NCBI GenBank assembly: GCA_965369305.1
Contig: CBDUQG010000005.1
Coordinates: 1 to 27,754, forward strand
Reading direction: 5' to 3'
From: JAFGTE01 sp965369305
GTDB lineage: Bacteria; Patescibacteriota; Gracilibacteria; UM-FILTER-43-11
Length of the DNA stretch: 27,754 bases
A program made the translations under genes and the position numbers. This document shows positions 1-7,233 of the stretch, piece after piece (the first letter of the stretch is position 1; each line of letters opens with the position of its first letter). Below the pieces are notes generated by a model, which worked only from the letters and a program-made list of their open reading frames with translations, was not told the DNA's origin and did no database searches.

Positions 1-251
1 ATCTCGAGAAAGTTACGTCTGAGAATCCTGACCCTGAGGCCTACTTTGAGCCTTTCAAAGTAATGGAGGATACCGATGAACTCGAAAAAATCTGCCAGGA
101 AGTCATCGACCGGAATCCAAATATTGTGGCTGATTTTAAGGGCGGAAAAGAAAAAGCCATTGGCGGTTTAGTTGGCCAAGTGATGGGCGCCACCAAAGGC
201 ACGGCCAACCCCAAATCAGTCAATGAGATTTTGCGTAAATTACTGGCTTAG
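1..251 (+). CDS. gatB: Aspartyl/glutamyl-tRNA amidotransferase subunit B, C-terminal part (partial)
   Basis: The reading frame is open from the left edge (first full codon at base 3) and ends with TAG at 249-251, so only the last 82 residues are present. They form the helical GatB/YqeY tail domain, with the family signature GGLVGQVMGATKG and the terminal NPKSVNEILRKLL. In the GatCAB complex this tail binds the tRNA elbow while the missing N-terminal part is the kinase/transamidase that converts Asp-tRNA(Asn) or Glu-tRNA(Gln) to the amide. An internal ATG at 63 is not the true start because homology continues upstream of it. The AspRS gene at 3622-5388 has the nondiscriminating signature expected of a GatCAB partner. 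A separate YqeY protein (13312-13749) has the same domain but a different N-terminus. Confidence 0.93.
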   Translation, partial: LEKVTSENPDPEAYFEPFKVMEDTDELEKICQEVIDRNPNIVADFKGGKEKAIGGLVGQVMGATKGTANPKSVNEILRKLLA

Positions 252-285
252 TCAAGCCTGCCTGCTCGCCTGATTAAGCCAAAAA

Positions 286-294
286 TGCTATAAT
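286..294 (+). promoter_or_regulatory. clpP promoter, extended -10 (TGCTATAAT)
   Basis: A perfect TATAAT (289-294) is preceded by TG one base upstream, the extended -10 form. No convincing -35 lies 16-18 bp upstream. The predicted transcription start is near 301, giving an 18-nt A-rich leader before the ATG at 319 with no Shine-Dalgarno sequence. Confidence 0.6.
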
Positions 295-318
295 AACTGA
301 GAATTAACAAAAACAAAT

Positions 319-906
319 ATGCCAATCATTCCAACAGTTATCGACAAAACCCCGCAAGGTGGAGAAAGAGCTTATGACATCTACTCCCGCCTGCTTGAAG
401 AACGTATTGTTTTTCTTGGAACAGGAATCAATGATGAAGTTGCTAATACCGTGGTGGCTCAGCTCCTTTTTCTTGAAAAAATGGATCCGAATAAAGACAT
501 CACCATCTATGTGAATTCTCCAGGTGGTTCTGTTTCGGCAACCTTGGCTATGTATGACACCATGCAGCTGGTTAAATGTGATGTTTCAACGGTTTGTATG
601 GGTATCGCTGCTTCGGGTGGCTCTATCATCCTGATGGGTGGCACCAAAGGAAAGCGCTTCATCCTGCCTCATTCTGAGGTCATGATTCATCAGCCGCTGG
701 GTGGCGCCGAAGGTCAGGCAACTGACATCGCCATTCACGCAGACCACATCATTCAGACCAAAAAGCTGCTCAACCAAATGATTGCCAAGCATACCGGCCA
801 GGATCTCAAGAAAGTTGAGGACGACACCGAGCGTGATTACTTCATGCGTGCCAAGGATGCCCTGGATTACGGAATCGTCGACAAGATCATCACGCCAAAG
901 GGCTAG
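319..906 (+). CDS. clpP: ATP-dependent Clp protease proteolytic subunit
   Basis: ClpP is the serine peptidase that forms the two-ring tetradecamer served by ClpX/ClpA/ClpC unfoldases. The 195-residue protein has the usual family length and starts at the expected MPIIPTVIDKT. The catalytic triad is intact: Ser99 in GIAASGGS, His124 in VMIHQPLGG and Asp173 in DTERDYF. The oxyanion/handle segment NSPGGSV (66-72) is also present. No second clpP or Clp ATPase lies in the window. It is probably transcribed alone: it has its own extended -10 box, and the next gene, tgt, has another in the 33-nt gap. The only mild departure from common ClpPs is Gly-Gly after the active serine, where Met-Gly is frequent. 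Confidence 0.97.
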   Translation: MPIIPTVIDKTPQGGERAYDIYSRLLEERIVFLGTGINDEVANTVVAQLLFLEKMDPNKDITIYVNSPGGSVSATLAMYDTMQLVKCDVSTVCMGIAASGGSIILMGGTKGKRFILPHSEVMIHQPLGGAEGQATDIAIHADHIIQTKKLLNQMIAKHTGQDLKKVEDDTERDYFMRAKDALDYGIVDKIITPKG

Positions 907-916
907 TTTAAAAGGT

Positions 917-939
917 CCGAGTTTTGCTATACTCGGGGC
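917..939 (+). promoter_or_regulatory. tgt promoter with flanking inverted repeat; predicted leaderless start
   Basis: TATACT (928-933) with an upstream TG at 925-926 forms an extended -10. Its last base is six bases before the ATG at 940, so the expected transcription start is the A of the start codon. A 5-bp inverted repeat, CCGAG (917-921) and CTCGG (932-936), brackets the -10 box. It could be an operator or only chance; there is no T-tract that would make it a terminator for clpP. Confidence 0.5.
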
Positions 940-2031
940 ATGTTTGAACTTAAAACAAAGTCAGGTAATGCCAGACGAGGTGTTTTGAAAACGGCCCACG
1001 GAGACATCCAAACTCCTTTTTTTATGACGATTGGCACGGCGGGGGCCATTAAAGGGCTTGTTCCCTCCGAGATCCGAGAGCTGGGTGGGCAGGTTATTTT
1101 GAGTAATACCTACCATTTGCACCTTAGGCCCGGGGAAGACTTGATAAAAAAAGCAGGTGGCCTCCATAAGTTCATGAACTGGGATGGGCCGATTTTAACA
1201 GATAGTGGGGGCTATCAGGTCTTTTCACTCGCCAAGATACGCAAGCTTAAAGAAAATGGCGTAGAATTCCAATCTCACTTGGATGGTTCTAAGGTTTTTC
1301 TGACACCCGAAAAGGCCATTCAAATTCAGCAAACACTGGGGGCTGACATCATCATGTGCCTGGATGAGTGTCCGGGTGCGAATGAGAATCGTAAATACGT
1401 GGAAGATTCCCTTGGGCTGACCACACGCTGGGCCCAGCGCTGCAAGGATTATCACGAAGCAAACAAGGATAAATCCTTGTTATTTGGAATCGTGCAAGGG
1501 GGTATGCATGGGGATCTTCGCAAAGAATCGGCCCGCCAGCTCATTGAAGTTGGCTTTGATGGCTATGCCATTGGGGGCCTTTCAGTGGGTGAGCCAAACG
1601 AGATCATGTACGAGATGCTCGATGAAACCGTGCCCGTGCTTCCAGAAGAAAAGCCGCGCTATTTAATGGGGGTTGGTACGCCTCAAGACATTCTCGAGGC
1701 GGTAGAGCGGGGGATTGATATGTTTGATTGTGTACTGCCTACCCGCAACGCCCGACATGGTCATTTGTATACCTCGCAGGGCATCGTTCGTATCAAGAAC
1801 GAGAAATACAAAGAAGATCTTACACCGCTCGATCCTAATTGCAGCTGCTACACTTGTCAGAACTACACAAGGGCTTACCTCAGGCATCTGTTTATGGCGA
1901 ATGAGCCACTCAGTCTAAGGCTGAACACCTTGCATAATGTAGCCTATTATCTGAATTTAATGAGGAGTGTCCGCCAGGCTATTGAAGATGACAGCTTTGC
2001 AGACCTAAAGGCGAACTTCAATATGGCCTAG
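940..2031 (+). CDS. tgt: Queuine/7-deaza-guanine tRNA-ribosyltransferase
   Basis: Bacterial TGT swaps guanine-34 in the anticodon of tRNAs for Asp, Asn, His and Tyr with preQ1, the first tRNA-bound step of queuosine synthesis. At 363 residues it is near normal length. The TIM-barrel catalytic residues are visible: Asp88 in LTDSGGYQVFSL and the nucleophile Asp263 in MFDCVLPTRNARHG. The structural zinc site is complete, with Cys301, Cys303 and Cys306 (CSCYTC) and His332 (NTLHN). Substrate-pocket segments DECPG (142-146) and GIVQGG (183-188) are conserved. QueA and preQ1 synthesis genes are not nearby. The gene ends two bases before the convergent gene at 2034-2474. Confidence 0.97.
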   Translation: MFELKTKSGNARRGVLKTAHGDIQTPFFMTIGTAGAIKGLVPSEIRELGGQVILSNTYHLHLRPGEDLIKKAGGLHKFMNWDGPILTDSGGYQVFSLAKIRKLKENGVEFQSHLDGSKVFLTPEKAIQIQQTLGADIIMCLDECPGANENRKYVEDSLGLTTRWAQRCKDYHEANKDKSLLFGIVQGGMHGDLRKESARQLIEVGFDGYAIGGLSVGEPNEIMYEMLDETVPVLPEEKPRYLMGVGTPQDILEAVERGIDMFDCVLPTRNARHGHLYTSQGIVRIKNEKYKEDLTPLDPNCSCYTCQNYTRAYLRHLFMANEPLSLRLNTLHNVAYYLNLMRSVRQAIEDDSFADLKANFNMA

Positions 2032-2033
2032 TC

Positions 2034-2474
2034 CTATTCACCCCAATCTCTGACACTTCCAGCGCTATCGTCCCATGGATAACTAAGATAGTTAGCGGCT
2101 AGCCTTCCATCAACGACCTTTATCTTGAGGTCGAAGTCAACACCAAAGGTGAGTTTTTGGTTGTTCCATTTAAGAGCACTTTGGTAAGTTTTGGAGTACT
2201 CCTTCGGAAGCCCAGCAACATGTTTGTTAAGCGATTGAAGCTCTTTATCTAGCTGATCAGTAGCCTTCTTGACTTTTGCTTCAGCGTCATCAAAGTCTTT
2301 TGCCCCCCTGACTGCTTCACTGTACTTCTTCACAATTTTATCCTTAGCCTGATCAAAGGCTTTTTCAGCTTTTTCCCGGGTCTTTTCACCACCCTCTTTA
2401 AGTGGCATAAATTCACCCATTTTTTTGGAGGCATCTGGTTTTTGTGATGCGGCTTCGTGTTGTTCAGTTCCCAT
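2034..2474 (-). CDS. Hypothetical charged, helical protein
   Basis: The 146-residue protein is not recognised. It has no signal peptide or membrane segment. Residues about 25-90 are rich in Lys, Glu, Asp and Ala (GEKTREKAEKAFDQAKDKI and the following stretch) with a heptad-like pattern suggesting a long amphipathic helix or coiled coil. The C-terminal third looks different and is probably beta (LTFGVDFDLKIKVVDGRL). A good promoter precedes it, and the coding frame has normal-looking codon use, so I take it as real. It shares its upstream region with the divergent gene at 2573 and meets tgt tail to tail with two bases between the stops. Confidence 0.7.
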   Translation of the reverse strand: MGTEQHEAASQKPDASKKMGEFMPLKEGGEKTREKAEKAFDQAKDKIVKKYSEAVRGAKDFDDAEAKVKKATDQLDKELQSLNKHVAGLPKEYSKTYQSALKWNNQKLTFGVDFDLKIKVVDGRLAANYLSYPWDDSAGSVRDWGE

Positions 2475-2498
2475 TAAGTTCTTTGTTAGTTTCGTCTT

Positions 2499-2527
2499 AT
2501 TATAACAAAAAAACTTGCATAAATCAA
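2499..2527 (-). promoter_or_regulatory. Promoter of the 2034-2474 gene
   Basis: Read on the minus strand: TTGATT (2527-2522), 17 bp, then TATAAT (2504-2499), with TG one base before the -10. The predicted start is near 2492, leaving an 18-nt leader without a Shine-Dalgarno sequence. Its -35 lies next to the -35 of the opposing promoter. Confidence 0.65.
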
Positions 2528-2543
2528 TAAAATGTTGTACATT
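2515..2543 (+). promoter_or_regulatory. Promoter of the 2573-3379 gene pair
   Basis: TTGCAT (2515-2520), 17-bp spacer, TACATT (2538-2543). The predicted start is near 2550, with a leader of about 23 nt. The two -35 boxes of this divergent pair are separated by one base, so the two promoters probably exclude or co-regulate each other. Confidence 0.5.
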
Positions 2544-2572
2544 TAGCTCGAGTTACCCTTAATCCAAACAGA

Positions 2573-2839
2573 ATGTCCAAGTTTGAAGTTAACTTCTTTG
2601 TGGACTTTAACGTTGATAGTCCTCAAAAAGAAGAAATAGAAACAAGTGAAGAGCCTCACAAAGGAGACTCCATTCCGCCTCATTACGAGGGGCCTGGACT
2701 TCGAATTGTTCCACCAACAGATCAAGGGACGCCTGAAGTTGTTAATGAAGAACGTCAGATTATTGACAGTATTCTGAATAATGACATTCCTCTACATTGG
2801 ATCGAATCCCCTAAAGCACCCGAGAAAGGGCAGAATTAA
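2573..2839 (+). CDS. Hypothetical small acidic protein, first gene of a two-gene unit
   Basis: The 88-residue protein is not recognised. It is acidic and Pro-rich, without signal peptide, membrane helix or obvious motif, and is likely mostly disordered (for example IPPHYEGPGLRIVPPTDQG at 43-61). The ATG at 2573 sits about 23 nt below a plausible promoter with no Shine-Dalgarno sequence. Its TAA stop (2837-2839) is directly followed by the ATG of the next gene, indicating one transcript and probably translational coupling. The two products may act together, but nothing in the sequence states a role. Confidence 0.62.
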   Translation: MSKFEVNFFVDFNVDSPQKEEIETSEEPHKGDSIPPHYEGPGLRIVPPTDQGTPEVVNEERQIIDSILNNDIPLHWIESPKAPEKGQN

Positions 2840-3379
2840 ATGACTGAAAGCAATCCTGACCAAGTTAGGAGAATAGATCTAAACGAGCCGCAGGGTGACC
2901 TGGGGATCCCGCCACCTCCACCCGAAAGTTTTTTGGCAAGTCAAATCGAGGAATATCTTGAGTCAGCACCCGAAGATCAACAAAAAGCCCTGAGTAGCCC
3001 TGAAGCACGCAAGGATATTTTGCGTGAGCTCGCTAAGCTAGAAGACATGCTGGCGCTTGTAGATCGTATGTCTGCTGTAGCTACCCACAAAGCCGAGCAA
3101 ATGGGACTCACCGAAGCTAGAGATCTTAAAGATAGTTTTCTGAGGAGGCACATTGCCTCTGCCTGTAGAATGGTAGCCCTCGAAAGAAAGAATATAACTC
3201 TTCGTGATGAGAACGAAGTGCTTATTCAAACGGTTCAAGAGCTTCAAGAAGAAAATGGTGAACTAAAAATTCGCGCCGGCGTTGTTGAGCCAGCAGGAAT
3301 CCCGGAGGTCGTTGTCGATAAAGAAGCTTCACTTCTAAACACTGGTGGGCACAAGATCTCTATTGCAGAAAGTTCTTAA
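2840..3379 (+). CDS. Hypothetical coiled-coil protein, second gene of a two-gene unit
   Basis: The 179-residue cytoplasmic-looking protein is not recognised. A short disordered Pro-rich head (GIPPPPPES, 22-30) is followed by predicted helices from about 31 to 105. A clear heptad coiled coil follows at about 112-146 (ALERKNITLRDENEVLIQ and onward). The tail is non-helical. The long zipper suggests oligomerisation or partner binding. The start ATG abuts the preceding stop. The last 20 bases overlap the 3' end of the convergent gene at 3360-3635. No DNA-binding motif is visible ahead of the zipper, so I do not call it a regulator. Confidence 0.68.
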   Translation: MTESNPDQVRRIDLNEPQGDLGIPPPPPESFLASQIEEYLESAPEDQQKALSSPEARKDILRELAKLEDMLALVDRMSAVATHKAEQMGLTEARDLKDSFLRRHIASACRMVALERKNITLRDENEVLIQTVQELQEENGELKIRAGVVEPAGIPEVVVDKEASLLNTGGHKISIAESS

Positions 3380-3635
3380 GATTATCAATGCCGCCTAAGT
3401 CGGTTAGAGACTTAACGCGTTTTAAGGTATCTCCAATTTCAGTCAGGCTTAGGCCAATGGTCTCAGTCAGGTGGTTGGCCAGATAATAAACACCCACAAC
3501 CGGCAAAACGACTAGAATCAAAAAGGTGAGCCCACTAAAAACCGTTTTTAGAATAGCCATATGATGAATCTTCCTCTGGTAAACCAGAAGTTCATCCACC
3601 TTTTCCTCAAGGGTCATTTGCTCAATCTTCGGCAT
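3360..3635 (-). CDS. Hypothetical single-pass membrane protein downstream of aspS
   Basis: This 91-residue protein has an amphipathic head (MPKIEQMTLEEKVDELLVYQ), one strong transmembrane helix at about 30-53 (FLILVVLPVVGVYYLA) and a helical tail with heptad-like spacing. The charges suggest the N-terminus is inside. Its ATG lies 14 bases inside the 3' end of aspS in another frame, so it is almost certainly co-transcribed and re-initiated after aspS. Small one-helix proteins of this form are common in Patescibacteria; I know no function. Confidence 0.68.
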   Translation of the reverse strand: MPKIEQMTLEEKVDELLVYQRKIHHMAILKTVFSGLTFLILVVLPVVGVYYLANHLTETIGLSLTEIGDTLKRVKSLTDLGGIDNLKNFLQ

Positions 3636-5388
3636 TGATGATTTTTACGTTAGCTTCAGCCACATCCTTCTCCGGCATCACACTTGGTGCTCCCAGAGTG
3701 AGGTCTTTGGCTTTTTGGTCTTTCGGGAAGGCGATTACTTCACGGATGTTTGGTTCTCCAGCAAAGATCATAACCAGGCGATCAAGGCCCCAGGCAATTC
3801 CACCATGAGGCGGAGCTCCATAGCTGAAAGCCTCAAGCATGTGTCCAAAGCGAATTTCGGCATCTTCCGGAGTGATGTTCAGGATATCAAAGATCTTCTG
3901 TTGCAGAGCATGCTCGTGAATCCTAATACTTCCTCCACCAATTTCATTCCCGTTTAATACAATATCATAGGCAATGGCCACCGCTTCTTCAGGGCTCTCT
4001 AAATCCTTATCTTTATCACTTGGGCGAGTGAACGGGTGGTGCATGGCAGCCAGTTGCCCACTCTCCTTATCCTTTTCGAACATCGGAAAGTCATTCACCC
4101 ATAGGTAGGCGAGTAAGTTATGGTCAATCAACCCTAGCTTGTTGCCGCAGGCCAGACGAACCTGGCCGAGGGCTTCACAGGCTGTGTTGAACTGATCAGC
4201 ACCAAAGAAAACAATGTCACCTGTTTTGGCACCCGTTTTTTCGGTGATGGCCTGAATCTCTTCCTCCTTCATGAACTTGGTGATGGGGGACTTGATCTCA
4301 CCCTCTTTGTATACAAAGTAGGCAAGACCCTTGGCACCATGAATCTTGGCCAGTTCTTCGAGTTTATCGATTTCGCTACGTGGCCACTCCGCCGCATTCT
4401 CAACGCGAAGCGCCTTAACCACGCCACCGTTTTTGACGGCACCCGCAAAAACACCAAACTCAGAATCTTTCACAATATCCGAAACATCCACCATCTTCAT
4501 TTCAAAGCGAATGTCCGGTTTGTCACTGCCGTAATTCTCCATAGCCTCCTTCCAACTCATGATCGGAAAAGGGGTGTTCATGATCTTCTTTTCAGGGGCA
4601 AACTTCCTGCTGATTTCCATCAGTAGTTCTTCGTTGATTTTCATAACATCTTTCTCTTCCACGAAGCTCATTTCCACATCAAGCTGAGTAAATTCCGGTT
4701 GGCGATCTCCGCGCTGGTCCTCGTCGCGGAAACAGCGGGCAATCTGAAAATAGCGATCAAACCCACTGATCATCAGGAGCTGCTTGAGTTGTTGAGGACT
4801 CTGAGGGAGCACAAAGAATTTGCCCGGGTAAAGTCTGGATGGAACCAGGTATTCGCGGCTACCTTCAGGCGTTCCTTTGATCAGAATTGGCGTTTCGATT
4901 TCCAAAAAGCCTTCGCCATCCATGAAGTCCCTAATGGTTTTAATGATCTGGTGCCTTAGAATCATGTTCTTTTGGAGTCGCTCGTGGCGCAGATCAAGGT
5001 AACGGTACTTCAGGCGAAGCTCCTCGTTCACATTCTTCTCAATATCGATTTCAAAAGGTGGGGTTTCAGCGCTATTCAGTACCTCAATTTCACTGATGTA
5101 AATCTCAATTTCACCCGTTTCCATATTGGGGTTGTTTTGACCTTCTAGCCTTTTTCGGACTTCACCAGTGACTTTCAGAACATACTCACTGCGCACTTTT
5201 TCAGCCACCTCTAAAGCCCCTTTATCAAAATCAGGATCGAAAACAATCTGAGTCAGGCCGTAGCGGTCTCTAAGATCAATAAAAATAATCCCTCCGTGGT
5301 CGCGTCTGCGGTGAACCCAGCCGCTGAGGGTGACTTTCTGGCCAATGTCCTTGGCTGTCAGCTGATTACAGGTGTGTGATCGGTACAT
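3622..5388 (-). CDS. aspS: Aspartyl-tRNA synthetase, nondiscriminating type (Asp/Asn)
   Basis: This class IIb synthetase is 588 residues, the normal bacterial length. It has an N-terminal OB-fold anticodon domain (1-105), a catalytic core, and a bacterial GAD insertion around 290-410. Motif 2 contains FQIARCFRDED (215-225) followed by GDRQPEF. Motif 3 contains GGIAWGLDRL (529-538). In Pseudomonas aeruginosa AspRS, His31 and Gly82 allow mischarging of tRNA(Asn). The equivalents are present here: His31 in RRRDHGG and Gly83 in LEGQNNPNM. Discriminating enzymes such as that of E. coli have RRRDLGS at the first site. With gatB at the left edge, this supports Asn-tRNA being made by the transamidation route. 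The gene ends in TGA. Confidence 0.96.
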   Translation of the reverse strand: MYRSHTCNQLTAKDIGQKVTLSGWVHRRRDHGGIIFIDLRDRYGLTQIVFDPDFDKGALEVAEKVRSEYVLKVTGEVRKRLEGQNNPNMETGEIEIYISEIEVLNSAETPPFEIDIEKNVNEELRLKYRYLDLRHERLQKNMILRHQIIKTIRDFMDGEGFLEIETPILIKGTPEGSREYLVPSRLYPGKFFVLPQSPQQLKQLLMISGFDRYFQIARCFRDEDQRGDRQPEFTQLDVEMSFVEEKDVMKINEELLMEISRKFAPEKKIMNTPFPIMSWKEAMENYGSDKPDIRFEMKMVDVSDIVKDSEFGVFAGAVKNGGVVKALRVENAAEWPRSEIDKLEELAKIHGAKGLAYFVYKEGEIKSPITKFMKEEEIQAITEKTGAKTGDIVFFGADQFNTACEALGQVRLACGNKLGLIDHNLLAYLWVNDFPMFEKDKESGQLAAMHHPFTRPSDKDKDLESPEEAVAIAYDIVLNGNEIGGGSIRIHEHALQQKIFDILNITPEDAEIRFGHMLEAFSYGAPPHGGIAWGLDRLVMIFAGEPNIREVIAFPKDQKAKDLTLGAPSVMPEKDVAEANVKIINAED

Positions 5389-5413
5389 GTTTAAATGGCG
5401 TTAGCTGAAAAAA

Positions 5414-5422
5414 AGACTACCA
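5414..5422 (-). promoter_or_regulatory. Possible aspS promoter, extended -10
   Basis: On the minus strand TGGTAGTCT carries TG one base before the -10-like TAGTCT (5419-5414). The -35 region is weak. A start near 5407 would give a 19-nt leader without a Shine-Dalgarno sequence, like other promoters here. Confidence 0.35.
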
Positions 5423-5446
5423 CAGATGGGCCAAATCTAAAATGTC

Positions 5447-6550
5447 TTATTCGAATACACTACCACTTTTGAGCTTGAATTTATTCCAGCCCTTTTCCTC
5501 ACAATCGAGGACCGTTTTTTTGTTGCGATCCCAGGCGCTGTAAGCGCAAGGGAGTTCACCATGCTTCATGCCAGAAACCCTGACCACCTCCAAACCCTTT
5601 GGCCGCTGGTCAATCAGCGCCGTGGTGTCCGGGCTGCTGGTTGTGGTGACTGCCTGCTCATCCGGAATGATGAATAGGTTCATTTCCAGGTTGGGATTTG
5701 ACTGGGCCCCATGCTGATAAGCACTACTTGCCCAGTTGGCGTAACTGGCATCCAGAAAATCCATGCGGTCTACTTTGAAGCCACTGCCCGGAAGACCCTT
5801 GCTTAGATTGGCGATGGCTCGGCCACCGGAACTATGACCTCGGACTGTCACACGGGCATTCTCAGCTTTGATGCCAAAATCACCCTCCAAAACAGACTGA
5901 ACCATCCGATGCAGCAGCTGAATGTCATCGCGTCCTTTGGTCACTTTTTTGTTCATCCAGTACATGTCACGGGACTGGCTGTGTCCACGTTTCCCACCAC
6001 TAAGTGGATAAACAATCACTGCGTTTCGATCGGTGATAAACCGCGAAGAATCAATGACTTGCTCCAGTCGATTACGGGAATTACTGCGACGTTTTAGTTG
6101 CTGCCCCTTGCTGCCATGAAAGTGATAAATGAATTCAGTTGCCCTCTCTGTCATGTGGGCATGAGGCATGTAGATAGCAACATCTCTTTTTCCATTGCCC
6201 TCCAGTTTGCCACACCAGCGATTGCCGGGGGCCTTTTTTAGAATGCCCTGCATGGTTTCGCTTGCGGGAGTGTCACCAACGCTATACACGTCGAATTTAC
6301 CCACTCGCTTTGGCTCGGCAGATTTGGCTTTGGGGGTCGCCTGCACCTTCTCCTCTTCGTCTTGGGTTGGCGGCAGGTCGATTTTTTTGTCACTAGCGCT
6401 CTCAGCTTCCGATGAGTCAGGAAAAATGGGCTGAAACGAATTCTCAGCCGCACATCGCACGTTCAATGCGGCACTGAGAAGTAGCGCCGAATAAAGCTCC
6501 GGACGGGCCAATTTTGAAAGCTTCGATGAAGACCTTTCAGCATCAAGCAT
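5447..6550 (-). CDS. Secreted alpha/beta-hydrolase (esterase-like), paralogue A
   Basis: This 367-residue protein has a hydrophobic segment near its N-terminus (YSALLLSAALNVRCAA, 20-35), probably a signal peptide or anchor. A low-complexity acidic linker (45-80) follows, then an alpha/beta-hydrolase domain (about 108-345). Catalytic elements are visible: the HFHG oxyanion strand (143-146), nucleophile Ser240 in RGHSSGG, an acid candidate at Asp264 or Asp267 (MDFLDASY), and His330 (MKHGELP). The overall form recalls PHB-depolymerase/feruloyl-esterase-like enzymes, but the substrate cannot be read. It shares the entry segment GKLEGNGKRDVAIYMP with the protein at 7234-8361, so the two are paralogues flanking tsaC. 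It has its own promoter in the 38-nt gap after tsaC, with the start codon at the predicted mRNA 5' end. Confidence 0.8.
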   Translation of the reverse strand: MLDAERSSSKLSKLARPELYSALLLSAALNVRCAAENSFQPIFPDSSEAESASDKKIDLPPTQDEEEKVQATPKAKSAEPKRVGKFDVYSVGDTPASETMQGILKKAPGNRWCGKLEGNGKRDVAIYMPHAHMTERATEFIYHFHGSKGQQLKRRSNSRNRLEQVIDSSRFITDRNAVIVYPLSGGKRGHSQSRDMYWMNKKVTKGRDDIQLLHRMVQSVLEGDFGIKAENARVTVRGHSSGGRAIANLSKGLPGSGFKVDRMDFLDASYANWASSAYQHGAQSNPNLEMNLFIIPDEQAVTTTSSPDTTALIDQRPKGLEVVRVSGMKHGELPCAYSAWDRNKKTVLDCEEKGWNKFKLKSGSVFE

Positions 6551-6557
6551 AGCGCTT

Positions 6558-6585
6558 ATTATACTGAAAATAATATTTTTGTAAA
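6558..6585 (-). promoter_or_regulatory. Promoter of hydrolase A; predicted leaderless
   Basis: On the minus strand: TTTACA (6585-6580), 16 bp, TATAAT (6563-6558). Seven bases separate the -10 from the ATG (first base 6550), so transcription should begin at or one base before the start codon. Confidence 0.6.
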
Positions 6586-6588
6586 GGT

Positions 6589-7224
6589 CTAAATACTGAT
6601 GCCCAAAATGGCCTCAATCTGCTCTTTTTTAAGCGGTCCTTCACGAAGAATGTTGATCTGATCGCCCACAATACTCAGTACTGTTGAAGGCATGCAATGA
6701 TTCTGTACCTCACCCTTCAGGAGTAATTCCGGCTGCTTCTCCTGCCCTTCAAATGTCTCAAGTACCTCCTTGGCATCACAGCAGACGGGCTGACTCGATA
6801 GATTGGCACTGGTAGTGATCAGCGGCCCCTGAAACTTAGTCAGAAGATCATTGGTCTGACGGTCATAAGGGATGCGGATGCCAATGGTTTCCAGCTCCGG
6901 GAAAAAGTAATCCGGAAGACCGGGTCCTTTGGGCATTACAATAGTGACAGGCCCGGGCAGAAGTTTTTCACAAACCATTTCAGCAAAATCACTCAGCTCA
7001 GCGTATTGCCCAAGCTTAGGCTTCATATAAGCCGGCAGCATAATACTTAGTGGCTTCCCTGAATCACGCCCCTTAATATCCTGAACTTTTTTAAGGGCAT
7101 CAGGATTCATTAAATCAGCTGCCAGTCCGTAGCAGGTATCGGCCGGATGAGCGACGATGCCACCCTCCTTCAAAACACGGACGGCAGCGGGGATATTCTC
7201 TGAAATGTTTTCGAGGCGTTTCAT
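6589..7224 (-). CDS. tsaC: L-threonylcarbamoyladenylate synthase (YrdC/Sua5 family, short form)
   Basis: The enzyme condenses Thr, bicarbonate and ATP to threonylcarbamoyl-AMP, the donor for the t6A37 modification of ANN-decoding tRNAs. The YrdC fold is recognised by PADTCYGL (27-34), the K-x-R and SGKPLSIML segment (51-63), TTSAN (137-141) and STVLS (180-184). At 211 residues it lacks the C-terminal Sua5 domain, so it is the TsaC form. No TsaB, TsaD or TsaE gene is in the window. It starts nine bases after the stop of hydrolase B and is probably read from that promoter. The sandwiching by two hydrolase paralogues looks like an insertion or duplication around a core gene. Confidence 0.94.
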   Translation of the reverse strand: MKRLENISENIPAAVRVLKEGGIVAHPADTCYGLAADLMNPDALKKVQDIKGRDSGKPLSIMLPAYMKPKLGQYAELSDFAEMVCEKLLPGPVTIVMPKGPGLPDYFFPELETIGIRIPYDRQTNDLLTKFQGPLITTSANLSSQPVCCDAKEVLETFEGQEKQPELLLKGEVQNHCMPSTVLSIVGDQINILREGPLKKEQIEAILGISI

Positions 7225-7233
7225 AGCCTCAGC

